From positions 1-56,845 of the IMG/VR virus record IMGVR_UViG_3300036985_002500: a DNA stretch of 56,845 nt; one strand, 5' to 3'. The notes under the pieces are model-generated. The model saw nothing but the letters and a program-made list of their open reading frames with translations. It ran no database searches and was not told the DNA's origin. Positions 22,698 through 34,055 of this stretch are shown in pieces (the first letter of the stretch is position 1; the number at the start of each line of letters is the position of its first letter). Origin of the DNA: a virus. The position numbers and the translations under genes are program-made.

Positions 22698-25600
22698 TTA
22701 GTTATATGTTTTGTAAACTTTCTGCTTTTCACCAGTTGGATAAGCTTCTATAACTTTCGCAGGCTTAGTAGGAAGTTTAACTTCATTGATTTTGTACCCT
22801 TGTTCTTCATCAATGATATAATCTTCTCCTCCACTAAATATTTTATATAAATAATCTACTTTATTTCTTTCTTTAGACATTTGAAAGTAATCTTCTTCGT
22901 AATTCATCAAAGCATCATTAAGTCCTTTATCTCCTTTGATGTATTGAGTCATATTGCTAATTAAATCATCTATATTTTTAAATCCAATTGCCTTAGAAAT
23001 ATCTCTAGCCTCTGCATCGGTTAGTTTATTCCAAAATATTTGATTATTATATTCTTCAAATAATTTTGCTACAACTTCAGGATCAAATTGATTAATGTAT
23101 TCACCACCAACATTTCCAAATATATCTACCGCCCCAGCCTCTGAAGCAAATTCAAGTTGATCTTCTTTAGATAAATCTTCAAACTTTCTATAGCTAGCAG
23201 CTGGAACTATCGCTGGTAATGTTGCAAGTTTTTGAACAAAATTAACTACTGGAATATTATTTTTCCAAATATCACCTCTCATTGCATTTAATGTCCAGTC
23301 TCCTAAATGACCAATAGCTCCATAGCCTTGTAAATCAGAACCTATTTGATCCCAAACTATATCATGTCTGATTCTTTTATCTTCATCATCATCGCTTGAC
23401 ATCATCGCTCCTACTGCCCCAGATGCAACTACTGAGAATAATACAGATCCAAATGCGGAATAATATACTATATCAGTTATCGCCTGAACTTTTTCACGAG
23501 TAGTCAATGTAGTTCCAGAGTTTAATAATTTAACAGCATTTATAACCTTTTTAGCCATAGAAGCTTGTCCAGTTCTATATGTTCCAGCCATTCTCCATAA
23601 TGGATCTCTTTGTATATTACTTGTTAAATCTACTCTAGTTGATTGTTGTGTTTTTTCCGTTTCTTCTACCCATCTTCTATAAGCATAATCAGCAGCTTCT
23701 TCTTTACTCATACCTTCAGATAGTCTTTGTCTATATGTAGCTAATGCAAAAGCACTACCGCCACCTGGGCCGTATGCAACAGCTAACATATCACCAACTA
23801 TAATTGGAGACATCGCAGCTTGATTAGCTATAATCCATCCCTTTGCTGTCTTTGATTTTAAAGCTGCATCTATTACTTTTTTTGTCTCAACATCAATAGA
23901 TCCACCTCTCATTCTATCTTTTCTATAATCACTATTCCATAATGATTTTACGAAATCCCACTCCTCTTTATTTGTTGGCACAGTTCCTCCCCATATTTGC
24001 CAAGGATCAACTCCATCAGCGATACCAGCTGTCCAATAGTGAGTAAATGAAGTAAACTGTTTAGCAATACTCGCTGGTTTAAATCCAAGAGTAGATAGCA
24101 CACTAAAATTAAGTAATTGGCTGATACCTTTGCTATATGTAGTAGTTCCTGTTTTTGGAGTACTATTGCTAAGGATAACTGCCATGTGTTCTCTTAATTC
24201 ATTGTACTTATCTAAGCCCATATTTGTTATTAAGTATGGTGCATTTGTAGTACTAAATAATTGATTAGTTTTTTTAGCTATTTCAAATAGATTTCTTGAA
24301 TGCTCCATATTCTTTATATAATTAAGATATACGTTATGTGCATTCATATTTAAATCATATTGATCGTTAAATCTAGTTCTTTGCTTTAAGTTATTTGTAA
24401 CCGCACTCATAGCATTTATTGTTCCGTCTTCATTTAATACCGAATCTATATCAATAAAATCTTCATCAAAGTTAGACGCATACTCTGGGTAGTATAACTT
24501 CTCAGGGAATGGCATATTATTAGCAGCTTCGTATATTGGCTCATAATCCACTTTGCTATCCTCATATTTCTGCATTAAGAAATCAGCATAATCCTTAAGG
24601 TCTTGATTTGCATCCATATACTTTTCAAGTGCAAGTACATCTACTCCAGATTTAGCTAATCTTTTTGGCCCATTTTCTACTCTTAATAAATTATAATAAT
24701 TTACCATGTGTGAGTTTGTTATCTGATAAAATTCTCTCAATTTATTATTTACTGGATTATCTTTATCGGATATTGTGTCAGACAATCTACTTATGCCTTT
24801 TCTTTTAGAGCCAAATATTTCATTAAATCCAGCATAATATTCTCTTATCTTAACCGCTTGACCATGCAATATATCGTGCATAGCTTTAATTAATGGCCTT
24901 TCTATATTATCAGTAACATATTTCTTTACGGCATCACTCTTTGCCCAAGTGCCTTTTAATAGTGAATATATATCAGACATAGCATTAAGTGGATTCAATG
25001 CTCTAGCTACTCTTCTAAATACCTTAGCGTCTCTTCTTCTTACTGCTTCTCTAGTAAAAGCAATGTTTTCTGCTTCATATCCTTCAACATTAGAAAAATA
25101 TGAATCAGGCAATCCTACTGTAGATGTGTTTTTATTTTTTGCACTAGGTGGTTTAAATGCTGCCATATCAGCCTTCTTATACAGTCTTCCTTGTATAATT
25201 ACAGCTCCACCATTTTCAAGAAATTCAATTATTTCTTCTCTAGTATTTAAAATAACATCTGGAGTTTTAGCCAAACCTTTAAGTAGTGTTGCGTTTTCTA
25301 CTTTCTTGGTATCTTCTTTTGCGTTATTAAATGTTTTAAAATCTGCTTTTCCAGTATCTATTATGTCCTCTATAATTTTCATTATAGCATCTAACTCTTC
25401 CTGAGTCTTTAATTCTAAATCATCTAAAGCTCCACTATTAATGAACTCCTTAAATTCTCTCTGAGATTCAACTGTAGTTTTACCTTTCCACTTATCGTTT
25501 ACCTTAGTTAAGAATTCTCTTTTATTTTTTATTTTCTTTACAATATTTTTAGCTGTTAAAATTCTTTTAGCTTCAGCTTTATTCTCAATCATTTTATCAA

Positions 25601-28600
25601 TTCTAGTAATAGCTGTATCTAATGCCTTAGCTGTTTCAGCTTTACTTATTGACTTCATTAATAAATCTGTTTGAGCTTTAGAGTAAAGTTCTTTTGGAAG
25701 ATTTTCTTTAGCATAAGCTCTGATTTGCTCTTTCATCCCTTGAATGAATTTAACTGCGTCTTTAGCTCCTGCTTCTTTATTTTTTAACTGCTCTCTTAAT
25801 ACTTGACTATTAGTCATTGATACAGTAGGCTCTTCTTTAGCTGTTCCAGTTGCTTCGTCTACTTTTGCTTTAAACTCTTTAGCTGCATCTCTTTCTGCTT
25901 TGCTAATTCTCTTTTTAGGAAACTTTTCATTCATTCCCTTTTTATAATCTTCAAAAGCTTGAGTTCTCTGTTCTTTACCTAAATCTTTGTACCATTGAGA
26001 TTCTTTAATTTTTTTAAATCCTTCAGTTATAGCCTTTGCAATACTTACTCCTGCGTCTACTGCTGTAGCTACTATTTCTAATGAGCCATTAAACGCTTCT
26101 TTAAATCCAGGTATAGCAGACATTGCCATTCCAGTTCCACTTATTTTACCAGCACGAATCCTATCACCTAAAGATTCAAATTTTTCTTCTATTTTAGATT
26201 CTTCTTTTGACTCTTTAGTAATATTTAACATATCACCAGCATTAGATCTATCTCTCAAGTAAGCATTTAACTCTCTTCTAGAATCAAATAAATCATCTTC
26301 AGATAATAAATTTCCTATATCATTAATAGTAATTTCATCTGCTAAATTATCTAATTCATAAGGTAAATTATTTACTTCTCCTTTTCTAGCTTCAGCAACT
26401 AAGTCAAGTATTTCAGACGCATAACTATCTGGAAATTTATTTCTAATTGAAGTTCTAAATGCATTTAATTCTTCATTAGTCATTGGTCTATCAATCCTAT
26501 CCTGCCATGACTCTGCTTTCTCTTTTGGAGCTGCTTTTTCTGTTGACGATTCTGGTGCTTTAGATAATAAATCTTCTACAGCTTTTACTAGTTCAGGACT
26601 ACTACCATTTGCTTTAGCTTTATGATAGGCTTCTGCTATTGATTTTTTATTATTAAATGATTCAGGCAATTTAGTTATTTCTGTTTCATTTTCTGAAACA
26701 CTCTTTATAATAGAATCATCTATAACAATAAGTTCATTCCTTGATCTACTCGCAAAATCTTCACGTAGCAAAATAGCTTTTACACCTTTATCTTTTAGTA
26801 CTTGCAATTGAGCGTCACTTAAAGTTTCCCCTCTATATGGTAAGTTGTTTTCTTTTAGATAATTTGTAAAATCATCTGTATTATCGAAATAAATTAATCC
26901 ATCATTCTCAATAGAAGTATATATCTTGTCACCAGAATCTCTTCCAAATCTATCCATTGTACTCCAGTCTTCACTACTAAAATAAACACCAGGTATTGGT
27001 GAATCTATTGATGTTTCTTTAGGGTTAAATCCATTTTTCAATATTGATTTTTTATCTTTTGAATTTCTAGATAAATGAACTAAGTTTATTATTTTAGGAA
27101 GAAAAGATATTTTTGATGGTAATTTTACACTTTCTTTTTTATCACTTTGTTTTGCTATTTCTTTTATTTTTAAATCTCCTCCTGTAATTACAAATTTACC
27201 ATCACCTGCATCTTCAAACTTAACTGAATCATAGGTAGCTGATTCCAACGCTTTAGCTGTACTATCTATTTCTTCTTGTGTAGGAGCAGCTACCTCTTCA
27301 GTAACTACTGCTTGTGGATTGTATTCAAATTTATTTTCACCAACTTTTTTAAAGCCATTTTTTTCATAAAAATTACCTAACCTTTCCAAGTTAGTATCAG
27401 AATCCAATTCATTTGTAGTATCTAAAACTATTTTCTTACCCGTTCTATCAGCTTCTGATTTTACTGTTTCAAGTACCTTTGTACCTATACCTTTACCACG
27501 ATTTTCTTTTCCTACATAAACAGCAGTTAAATTTAAATCATCTCCTTTAGGAGTTAATAATACACTTGCATCAGGATTTTCTTCTGCTATCTTATTATTT
27601 ACTTCTTGTGCTGTGGCATAATTTTCTTCTGGAGTTTTAGCTACCGCTTCTGCCATTGGAGCTTCTTCAGTTGCGACCACTGGTTTTACAGCAGCTAATT
27701 CAGCATCATACTTAGCATTGATTTTATCTCTTGCAGCTTTGAAACTTTCAGACTCAACCTCAACTACTCCATAAGCACCAACTACTGGTTCTTTAGATCT
27801 GTCAATTTTATATTTAGCCTCAAGTGCTGTTATCTCGTCTTGTCTTCGTTGTTCAATATCAACTTTCTTAGTGTCTACTTCTGTGGGTTCTTCTTGAACC
27901 ACTCCACTAGGGCTAACCTCTTCTTTGCCTGCCCCAACGATAGGTTCGGTTTTGATAGGTTCTTTCCCTTTTGCGACTTCACCTGATACCCCTGTCTCGT
28001 TTTCTTGATCATTTACTACGGATTTATCTTCTAATTTATCTATTGCTTCTTTCTTTCCTTCTTTAGTCTTAACATATTCTGCGTATTCACTAACTGATCT
28101 CTCAGCAGAAGCTACGTCAGCTCCTATTTGAGCAAGTATTTTATCTAATCTAGCTTTCTTATCATCAGGTAATGCGAAGTATGCATCCTTACTACTGGTT
28201 GGCGATACTATTCCAAATGCAGAACCCATAACAAATGTTGACAATAAGAATTCTTCAACCTTATCAATAGATCCATATTGCTCCTCAATAGCAGACATCA
28301 TTTCTTGAAAGTTATCAGTTTGGCTATATATACTAGCTAACTGAGAGCCAGTTTCGTCACCTATTTCCGCTACCCCTCTTGCTGAAATCTTTCCAGCACT
28401 TTTCATTATATCAATAGCATCGCTAGTCTTATTGCCAAATATTGACTTAACCCATTTATACGCCTCAGTCTTAGGTGCTCCAGCCATTATTCCAGTAAGA
28501 GATTCAGATAGAATACCACCAGCTAATCCATTAAACCAATTTAATTCTCCTTCTGTAGATCCGACTACAGATCCACCAATCTCAAATTTAATACCTTGCT

Positions 28601-31490
28601 CAATACCAGCTTTAGATACTGGCAACAAGAATCTACCTAATTTTGTAGTTGATAAAGTAGCATCATATATATTTTCAGCTTTATTTAGGGTAGTTAATAC
28701 CTTGCTAGTACCTTGAACTCCAACTAATAATTTCTCTAATCCAACTCCTAATTTTAAAATTCCAGGCCCTACCCCTCCAGTAAGCACAAGTGGAGTAATA
28801 ATACCAACTGTAGAACCGCCCATTTTACCAAGATTCTCACGACTCATAAAATCAACAGCAGCTCTTTCCTCCATTCTTTGAATTGTAGCCTTATCAACAT
28901 ATCCATCAGGATCAAATCCTTGATTAGTCAATTCAGAAATCATTGTATTATTCATCTCAGACTTAGCAAAATATCCATCTGCCTTAGCTGTTTTTGGAGT
29001 TAATGTTTGAGCAATACCATTCATAAATGACTCAAAAAATCCAGTTGACTCATTTGTAAACCCAGTATCATTATTATAATACAATGTAGACATTTGATTT
29101 AGAGTACCTACATTTTGAAGGTATGTCTTCTCTACGTCTGATAATTTATAAAATCCATCCCAGTCAAATAAATCTTTAAATCTTCTATTAACAGATTGAA
29201 AATATCCATCGTCTAGATTATTATCTTTTGCTAATTTATTATTATCTGCTTGTAGTTGCTCATAATAAAAATCAAATCTTTGCTTAGGAGTTATATCTGA
29301 AGGTATAGCATTAAATATATTTTCTGCCATTGGAGACATATTAGTAGATACTGCCTGAACCAATTTTTTAGGTTGAGTTAAAAATACAGTAGACTTAGAA
29401 ATTTCTTCATCCTCTATAATTATATCAATGTATTCTAACTTTTTTCTTTCCTTTAATAGTTGTCTATATAAATCCTGATACTCTGGTCTTGATGAATCAC
29501 CTCCAAATACAGCTAATGATTTTTCTAATTTTTCTATATTAAATTGAGTATTTTCTTTATTAGATTTTTGCTGAATTATTCTATCGTTTGTAGCTGAGTA
29601 TCTTTCATTGTTAAATTTATCATAAGCCTCATTCATTGAAGACAATTTAGACTCTATGTAATTTCTTTCTTTTGAATTTAATGATGGAGAGTATATATAT
29701 CCACCATTCTTAGTGTCGGCCCTCATGTTCCCATTCTCAATATTCTCTAGCACAAAGTCAGACATTTTTGATGTTATCTCAAACAACTCTCTTGCATTTA
29801 TCTGAATATTTGAATCATCTTTTAAATCAAAGTGTTCTAAATATGTTTTCTTTTTATTATCTAGAGACATTCTAGCTAAACTCTTTCCTTGCTGAACACC
29901 TTCATTTACTTTTACGTTAAATGCCTTAGATGCATTAAAGAATTCTTCTGCATCTTTCAATGATTCAGCAATTACAGATGCTTTAGCTACATCGTATTTT
30001 CCGTCTCCTATTATTTTCTTTATCTCTTGTTGCTTTTGGATTATACCATCTTTTTGTTCTTGGGATAATTTATCTCCCATTAACATATTTACATCCTTGT
30101 TAATGAACTCATTAGCATCTTCAAATGCTTTATCGTATAAATCAACTTTATTTAATGCATCTGAATTTAAAAGTCTATTAGTCTCATCAACCATGTTAGC
30201 ATATCCAGTGCCGAAAGCTTTTATGTTTAATTTCTGTCCGTCAGTTCTTAATGTAGCTATCTCGCTAACCTTTGGTGTTCTATATGCATACTTTTCTAGC
30301 TTTTCTATTCTTTGATTTACATCTCCTTCAGTTAATGGTTGATATTTACCATTTACAGATCCTGCTTTATACCAATTATTACCTGACTTTTTGAAGCTAG
30401 CATCGCTATCAGGAAGTGAATAAATACCATCAGGTTTCCCTTTATAATCTACTAGATTAGCTACTTCTCTTGGTAAAGACTTTTGTATTTCAGCTTTTTT
30501 CTCATCGTAATTAAAATTTAAAGTTCCATCCTGATTATATCTTTCAGTTTCAGAACCTATATTTTTTCTTATTAATGTATTAAACGCTATATTATCTGCT
30601 ACCATTGGGCTTCCAGATGCAGTTAAAACAGAATTAGCATTAAAGTCAGTTATATTACCAAATCTTTCTGATATATTTTTATCAGTATTAATTGATGCTT
30701 TTGACTTAACATCTTTCCCATCTCCAACTTGTTTAGCATCTCTTTCTAATAATGCTATTCTTCTAGCTGCATCTTTTTCTATAGGAAGGAAATTTCCAGA
30801 ACTATCGTAATCTTTAAGCCACTTATCTTTACCTACTTTTTTATACATAGCATCTGGCTGACCAGCGTATACATAAGTTCCATTAGGTTTTTCTTTATCG
30901 TCTTTGTTTACCTTTCGTACAACTCCATCGCTATCTACCTTAATACCAGAAGCTTTATAAGTTGTATTGATTTTATCTAACTCAACTTTCTTGTCTTGCT
31001 CAGGACTCCCGATAGATAGTCCATCTTCTGTAATGAGAGACATTGGCTCTTCATTAATTACTTCTTCAGTTTTAGTTTCTACTGGTTGAACTATTGGATT
31101 TGGATCTTCACTAATATATAAACCATCCTCTGTGTATGAGCCTTGAGGCTTAATAGCACTTTCTCTAGGTTGGTCAACGAACATTTCTTCATTGAATCCT
31201 TGCAGATTTACTGGTGTTAAATTTAACTCAGAATATAATCTGTCTTCACTTGATTGTTCTGCTTGAATTTCAGGCTGAATAACCTCTTCTTGAATTGGAG
31301 CTGTAGGAATATCTTGTGTAGGAACAATAGCTTCAGGCTGTGCACTTGGTTGTACACTAGCCTGAACTTGTTGTTTTGGAAGTTTTATATTGAATTGTTC
31401 TGCTGTAACTTCTGATTCTGGAGAAGATTGTATAGTTTCGCCAAATCCACCAGTTTGAGTAGACATTAAGTCTTTAGAGCTTGTAGCCAT
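22698..31490 (-). CDS. Giant polyvalent-type ejection protein with GNAT and ART-like domains (2930 aa)
   Basis: Largest gene in the window. N-terminal 150 residues are Pro/Gln/Glu-rich and disordered, then long helical regions. Residues about 1280-1400 show a GNAT fold: VYVGKENRGKGIGTKVLETV (acetyl-CoA loop) and FYEKNGFKKVG. Residues about 1465-1595 resemble an ADP-ribosyltransferase: VHLSRNSKDKKSILKNGF, GVYFSSEDWST, and a late RNELIVIDD. The C-terminal third has helical, partly hydrophobic segments and an FSVLSTLGFKPASIAKQF region like domains found in large phage entry proteins. Being in the virion block next to the 831- and 232-aa proteins, it is probably injected with the genome. Catalytic residues need confirmation. 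Confidence 0.72.
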   Translation of the reverse strand: MATSSKDLMSTQTGGFGETIQSSPESEVTAEQFNIKLPKQQVQASVQPSAQPEAIVPTQDIPTAPIQEEVIQPEIQAEQSSEDRLYSELNLTPVNLQGFNEEMFVDQPRESAIKPQGSYTEDGLYISEDPNPIVQPVETKTEEVINEEPMSLITEDGLSIGSPEQDKKVELDKINTTYKASGIKVDSDGVVRKVNKDDKEKPNGTYVYAGQPDAMYKKVGKDKWLKDYDSSGNFLPIEKDAARRIALLERDAKQVGDGKDVKSKASINTDKNISERFGNITDFNANSVLTASGSPMVADNIAFNTLIRKNIGSETERYNQDGTLNFNYDEKKAEIQKSLPREVANLVDYKGKPDGIYSLPDSDASFKKSGNNWYKAGSVNGKYQPLTEGDVNQRIEKLEKYAYRTPKVSEIATLRTDGQKLNIKAFGTGYANMVDETNRLLNSDALNKVDLYDKAFEDANEFINKDVNMLMGDKLSQEQKDGIIQKQQEIKKIIGDGKYDVAKASVIAESLKDAEEFFNASKAFNVKVNEGVQQGKSLARMSLDNKKKTYLEHFDLKDDSNIQINARELFEITSKMSDFVLENIENGNMRADTKNGGYIYSPSLNSKERNYIESKLSSMNEAYDKFNNERYSATNDRIIQQKSNKENTQFNIEKLEKSLAVFGGDSSRPEYQDLYRQLLKERKKLEYIDIIIEDEEISKSTVFLTQPKKLVQAVSTNMSPMAENIFNAIPSDITPKQRFDFYYEQLQADNNKLAKDNNLDDGYFQSVNRRFKDLFDWDGFYKLSDVEKTYLQNVGTLNQMSTLYYNNDTGFTNESTGFFESFMNGIAQTLTPKTAKADGYFAKSEMNNTMISELTNQGFDPDGYVDKATIQRMEERAAVDFMSRENLGKMGGSTVGIITPLVLTGGVGPGILKLGVGLEKLLVGVQGTSKVLTTLNKAENIYDATLSTTKLGRFLLPVSKAGIEQGIKFEIGGSVVGSTEGELNWFNGLAGGILSESLTGIMAGAPKTEAYKWVKSIFGNKTSDAIDIMKSAGKISARGVAEIGDETGSQLASIYSQTDNFQEMMSAIEEQYGSIDKVEEFLLSTFVMGSAFGIVSPTSSKDAYFALPDDKKARLDKILAQIGADVASAERSVSEYAEYVKTKEGKKEAIDKLEDKSVVNDQENETGVSGEVAKGKEPIKTEPIVGAGKEEVSPSGVVQEEPTEVDTKKVDIEQRRQDEITALEAKYKIDRSKEPVVGAYGVVEVESESFKAARDKINAKYDAELAAVKPVVATEEAPMAEAVAKTPEENYATAQEVNNKIAEENPDASVLLTPKGDDLNLTAVYVGKENRGKGIGTKVLETVKSEADRTGKKIVLDTTNELDSDTNLERLGNFYEKNGFKKVGENKFEYNPQAVVTEEVAAPTQEEIDSTAKALESATYDSVKFEDAGDGKFVITGGDLKIKEIAKQSDKKESVKLPSKISFLPKIINLVHLSRNSKDKKSILKNGFNPKETSIDSPIPGVYFSSEDWSTMDRFGRDSGDKIYTSIENDGLIYFDNTDDFTNYLKENNLPYRGETLSDAQLQVLKDKGVKAILLREDFASRSRNELIVIDDSIIKSVSENETEITKLPESFNNKKSIAEAYHKAKANGSSPELVKAVEDLLSKAPESSTEKAAPKEKAESWQDRIDRPMTNEELNAFRTSIRNKFPDSYASEILDLVAEARKGEVNNLPYELDNLADEITINDIGNLLSEDDLFDSRRELNAYLRDRSNAGDMLNITKESKEESKIEEKFESLGDRIRAGKISGTGMAMSAIPGFKEAFNGSLEIVATAVDAGVSIAKAITEGFKKIKESQWYKDLGKEQRTQAFEDYKKGMNEKFPKKRISKAERDAAKEFKAKVDEATGTAKEEPTVSMTNSQVLREQLKNKEAGAKDAVKFIQGMKEQIRAYAKENLPKELYSKAQTDLLMKSISKAETAKALDTAITRIDKMIENKAEAKRILTAKNIVKKIKNKREFLTKVNDKWKGKTTVESQREFKEFINSGALDDLELKTQEELDAIMKIIEDIIDTGKADFKTFNNAKEDTKKVENATLLKGLAKTPDVILNTREEIIEFLENGGAVIIQGRLYKKADMAAFKPPSAKNKNTSTVGLPDSYFSNVEGYEAENIAFTREAVRRRDAKVFRRVARALNPLNAMSDIYSLLKGTWAKSDAVKKYVTDNIERPLIKAMHDILHGQAVKIREYYAGFNEIFGSKRKGISRLSDTISDKDNPVNNKLREFYQITNSHMVNYYNLLRVENGPKRLAKSGVDVLALEKYMDANQDLKDYADFLMQKYEDSKVDYEPIYEAANNMPFPEKLYYPEYASNFDEDFIDIDSVLNEDGTINAMSAVTNNLKQRTRFNDQYDLNMNAHNVYLNYIKNMEHSRNLFEIAKKTNQLFSTTNAPYLITNMGLDKYNELREHMAVILSNSTPKTGTTTYSKGISQLLNFSVLSTLGFKPASIAKQFTSFTHYWTAGIADGVDPWQIWGGTVPTNKEEWDFVKSLWNSDYRKDRMRGGSIDVETKKVIDAALKSKTAKGWIIANQAAMSPIIVGDMLAVAYGPGGGSAFALATYRQRLSEGMSKEEAADYAYRRWVEETEKTQQSTRVDLTSNIQRDPLWRMAGTYRTGQASMAKKVINAVKLLNSGTTLTTREKVQAITDIVYYSAFGSVLFSVVASGAVGAMMSSDDDEDKRIRHDIVWDQIGSDLQGYGAIGHLGDWTLNAMRGDIWKNNIPVVNFVQKLATLPAIVPAASYRKFEDLSKEDQLEFASEAGAVDIFGNVGGEYINQFDPEVVAKLFEEYNNQIFWNKLTDAEARDISKAIGFKNIDDLISNMTQYIKGDKGLNDALMNYEEDYFQMSKERNKVDYLYKIFSGGEDYIIDEEQGYKINEVKLPTKPAKVIEAYPTGEKQKVYKTYN

Positions 31491-31505
31491 CTTATATCTT
31501 TTTTA

Positions 31506-31513
31506 CAAATATA
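31506..31513 (-). promoter_or_regulatory. Late promoter -7 box before the giant gene
   Basis: CAAATATA on the + strand gives TATATTTG on the minus strand, 16 bases upstream of the ATG at 31490. No TTG at the expected spacing. Confidence 0.4.
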
Positions 31514-31537
31514 AGAATAGTATCTTAATTATAATTA

Positions 31538-34033
31538 TTACTCCTCTGAAGATTCACCACCACCGCTAGAAAATTCAATCGTTGAAGGGCTTCCAAATGT
31601 TTTAGCAGCCTCTTTAGCTTTATATTCCCATTGAATATCTTTATTAGCAGCACTACCAGCATTACTTATGTTTGAAACTTCGCCAATAAGCTCTCCTGGT
31701 AATTCTGATTCTATATAATTAAGTGCAGTTCCATCTATACCTTCTGCTATCGTAACTGAAAAAGCTTTTTCTATATCTCTAGAAATAGTGCATTTATTTT
31801 TACTAGCATTATATTGAGCTAAATTAGATCCATCAGCTTTTAGGTATATTGTAACTCCATTTTTACCTATAAAAGCTGGAAGTAACTCAGTTCTAATTAC
31901 TTTTGTGCTAATAGTTCCTGGAGATACTTTTCCAAAATTAGCTTTATCTGTATCTGAGAATACTTGTGTAGTTCCTGCTGATCTTATCTTTAAACTTGAT
32001 TTAGATATTCTATCTGCTGGAAGATTCATTCCAACCCATTCATATTGTTTGACTCCATCTGTTACTACTTGTTTACCTTTTGAATCTAATACTGGTTTTT
32101 TCACTTCAACTTGAAATTGTCTTATTTGTTTACCATTTCTATCTAAAGTAGGCTTAGTATCTAGCTTGGCATTGAACTTAGGTATATAAGATGATATAGC
32201 TCCAGTTAGCTTGTCTACACCAACATCAGTACCAGGGAAGTATGTTTTAGCTATTTGAGTTATTTTATCTGCTCTTTTAGTAGGACTTAAATTTGGATCA
32301 ATACTAGCTATTTCTTGTTGGAATGATTTTTTAGTTACATCATTTATAGCATCAGTCATTTGACCATCAAAACTTGAAAATAATGAAGCTTCATTTGTTT
32401 TCTTTGTGTATTCAAACTCTGCCTTCTTTTGAGCTAGATTAGCTTGCCATTGATTAGCATTTTTATCAGTCTTATAAGTAAGAAGAGTAGAAGGCTGAAT
32501 CATAGATGCAAATGTTTTTTTCAATTCTTCTGCTTGCTCTTCAGATCCATTATTAGCATCTATCCAAGCATCAATCATATCTTTGTACTTGCCGCCAAAA
32601 TATTTATTTACACCAGTAGCATAAGTAGTAGTATCATAGTTTGGATCTTGAATCTCTTGCAAGAATGCATCTCTTTCATCTATCCATGTTTTAGAATTAT
32701 ATTCTCCTCCAGTCTTTAAGTTTAAAGGAGATTCAGACATATTCTTTGGATCAAGCATCCATTTAGCTTGCTCAGTAACCCAAGGCATACCATTCATGTA
32801 TACTTTAGCGTCATTCAATAATGAAGTCATATTTGATTTACCTTCATATATATCATCAAAATTATCTATTTGTGCAGATAATATTTTTTGAGATAAATCA
32901 AGAATTTCATCAGGTTGATATACATCTTTATCTAAACCTTTTTTTCTAATATCATCAGCCCATGCTACAGCTCCAGTAATTTCTTTTGCTTTAGCTTGTA
33001 TTCTATTTAATTTAGCTACGGAATCTCTATCTCGCATTACTGCTTCTGGATCATAATTATGCTTTTCTAATATGTCAGATATAGTATTTGTAGATAATTC
33101 ATTAAACTTGTCTTTATATTGATAAGATACATCAGGCAAATCTCTTATAGCATCTATCTTAGCTTGTTTAGCTTTAGCTGCTTCAACCAATGCTCTTTTT
33201 CTAGCATCATATAATCCCATAGGAAGTCTAGCTCCAGGGGCTGCAAATATTGGAACTGATCCTATATATCTACCACTAAAAGTACCTACGTTTATATCTT
33301 TATTTATGTTAGGATAATAATCTTGAACACCAAGTCTCTCAACTACAGCTTCGGGAACTTCAGATATTCTAGTTCTTACATCTTTAACTACGTCTTGTTC
33401 TACCTGATCTTTAGTAGCAGTAGCCTCATAAGAAGGTCTGCCATTAGCCGTACCGCCACTAGCTACAACATCTGACACCATTGAACCATCGCCAATTATT
33501 CTATCAGTTTCTTGTGATGCTAGATTGCTTATTTCATCAATTGCTTTATTCGCTAAATCTGTTTCCTCAGCTTTTAATTTAGCTTCTTCTATATCGGCTG
33601 CTTCTTTTAGTATTTTAGCTTGTTCTATTTCTGTAGTTGTAGAATTTTGATCAGTTATAACTTTTTCAAGTATAGTATTTCCAACACTTGGAGTAGTTTC
33701 AGCAGCCTTATTTACTTCATCCTTAGTTACATTAGCAGCTATAACATCTGGAGACGCTTCTATTTGTTTTTCAGGAACTTTTTCAGATACTATGTTTGAA
33801 AGTATAGATGGAGTTGGAGCTTCTGCTGTTACAACCGCTTCTTTCTTAGTGTCTTGTACTGGAGGAACATTAGTAGCTGTTTCATCTTTTACTGGGGACA
33901 CATCAGCGACAACTTCTTCTTTAGGTTTGCCCATTTTTGGCTCTACTGGCCACTCAAGAGATATACCAGTTCGTTTATCTGCTCTTGCTACTTTCTTAGC
34001 TAATCTTGCTTGTTTTCTATCTTCTGCTGGCAT
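31538..34033 (-). CDS. Second ejection-type internal virion protein (831 aa)
   Basis: Starts with a basic segment (MPAEDRKQARLAKKVARADK), followed by about 140 residues of Val/Ala/Glu/Pro-rich disordered sequence and then a long mostly helical body. Ends in SSGGGESSEE. No enzyme motif recognised. Position between the 232- and 2930-aa genes, and the size ratio, match the T7 gp14-gp15-gp16 or crAss-like cargo protein arrangement, so it is probably released into the host envelope at infection. Confidence 0.6.
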   Translation of the reverse strand: MPAEDRKQARLAKKVARADKRTGISLEWPVEPKMGKPKEEVVADVSPVKDETATNVPPVQDTKKEAVVTAEAPTPSILSNIVSEKVPEKQIEASPDVIAANVTKDEVNKAAETTPSVGNTILEKVITDQNSTTTEIEQAKILKEAADIEEAKLKAEETDLANKAIDEISNLASQETDRIIGDGSMVSDVVASGGTANGRPSYEATATKDQVEQDVVKDVRTRISEVPEAVVERLGVQDYYPNINKDINVGTFSGRYIGSVPIFAAPGARLPMGLYDARKRALVEAAKAKQAKIDAIRDLPDVSYQYKDKFNELSTNTISDILEKHNYDPEAVMRDRDSVAKLNRIQAKAKEITGAVAWADDIRKKGLDKDVYQPDEILDLSQKILSAQIDNFDDIYEGKSNMTSLLNDAKVYMNGMPWVTEQAKWMLDPKNMSESPLNLKTGGEYNSKTWIDERDAFLQEIQDPNYDTTTYATGVNKYFGGKYKDMIDAWIDANNGSEEQAEELKKTFASMIQPSTLLTYKTDKNANQWQANLAQKKAEFEYTKKTNEASLFSSFDGQMTDAINDVTKKSFQQEIASIDPNLSPTKRADKITQIAKTYFPGTDVGVDKLTGAISSYIPKFNAKLDTKPTLDRNGKQIRQFQVEVKKPVLDSKGKQVVTDGVKQYEWVGMNLPADRISKSSLKIRSAGTTQVFSDTDKANFGKVSPGTISTKVIRTELLPAFIGKNGVTIYLKADGSNLAQYNASKNKCTISRDIEKAFSVTIAEGIDGTALNYIESELPGELIGEVSNISNAGSAANKDIQWEYKAKEAAKTFGSPSTIEFSSGGGESSEE

Positions 34034-34055
34034 AATAATGTTTTATATAATTTTT

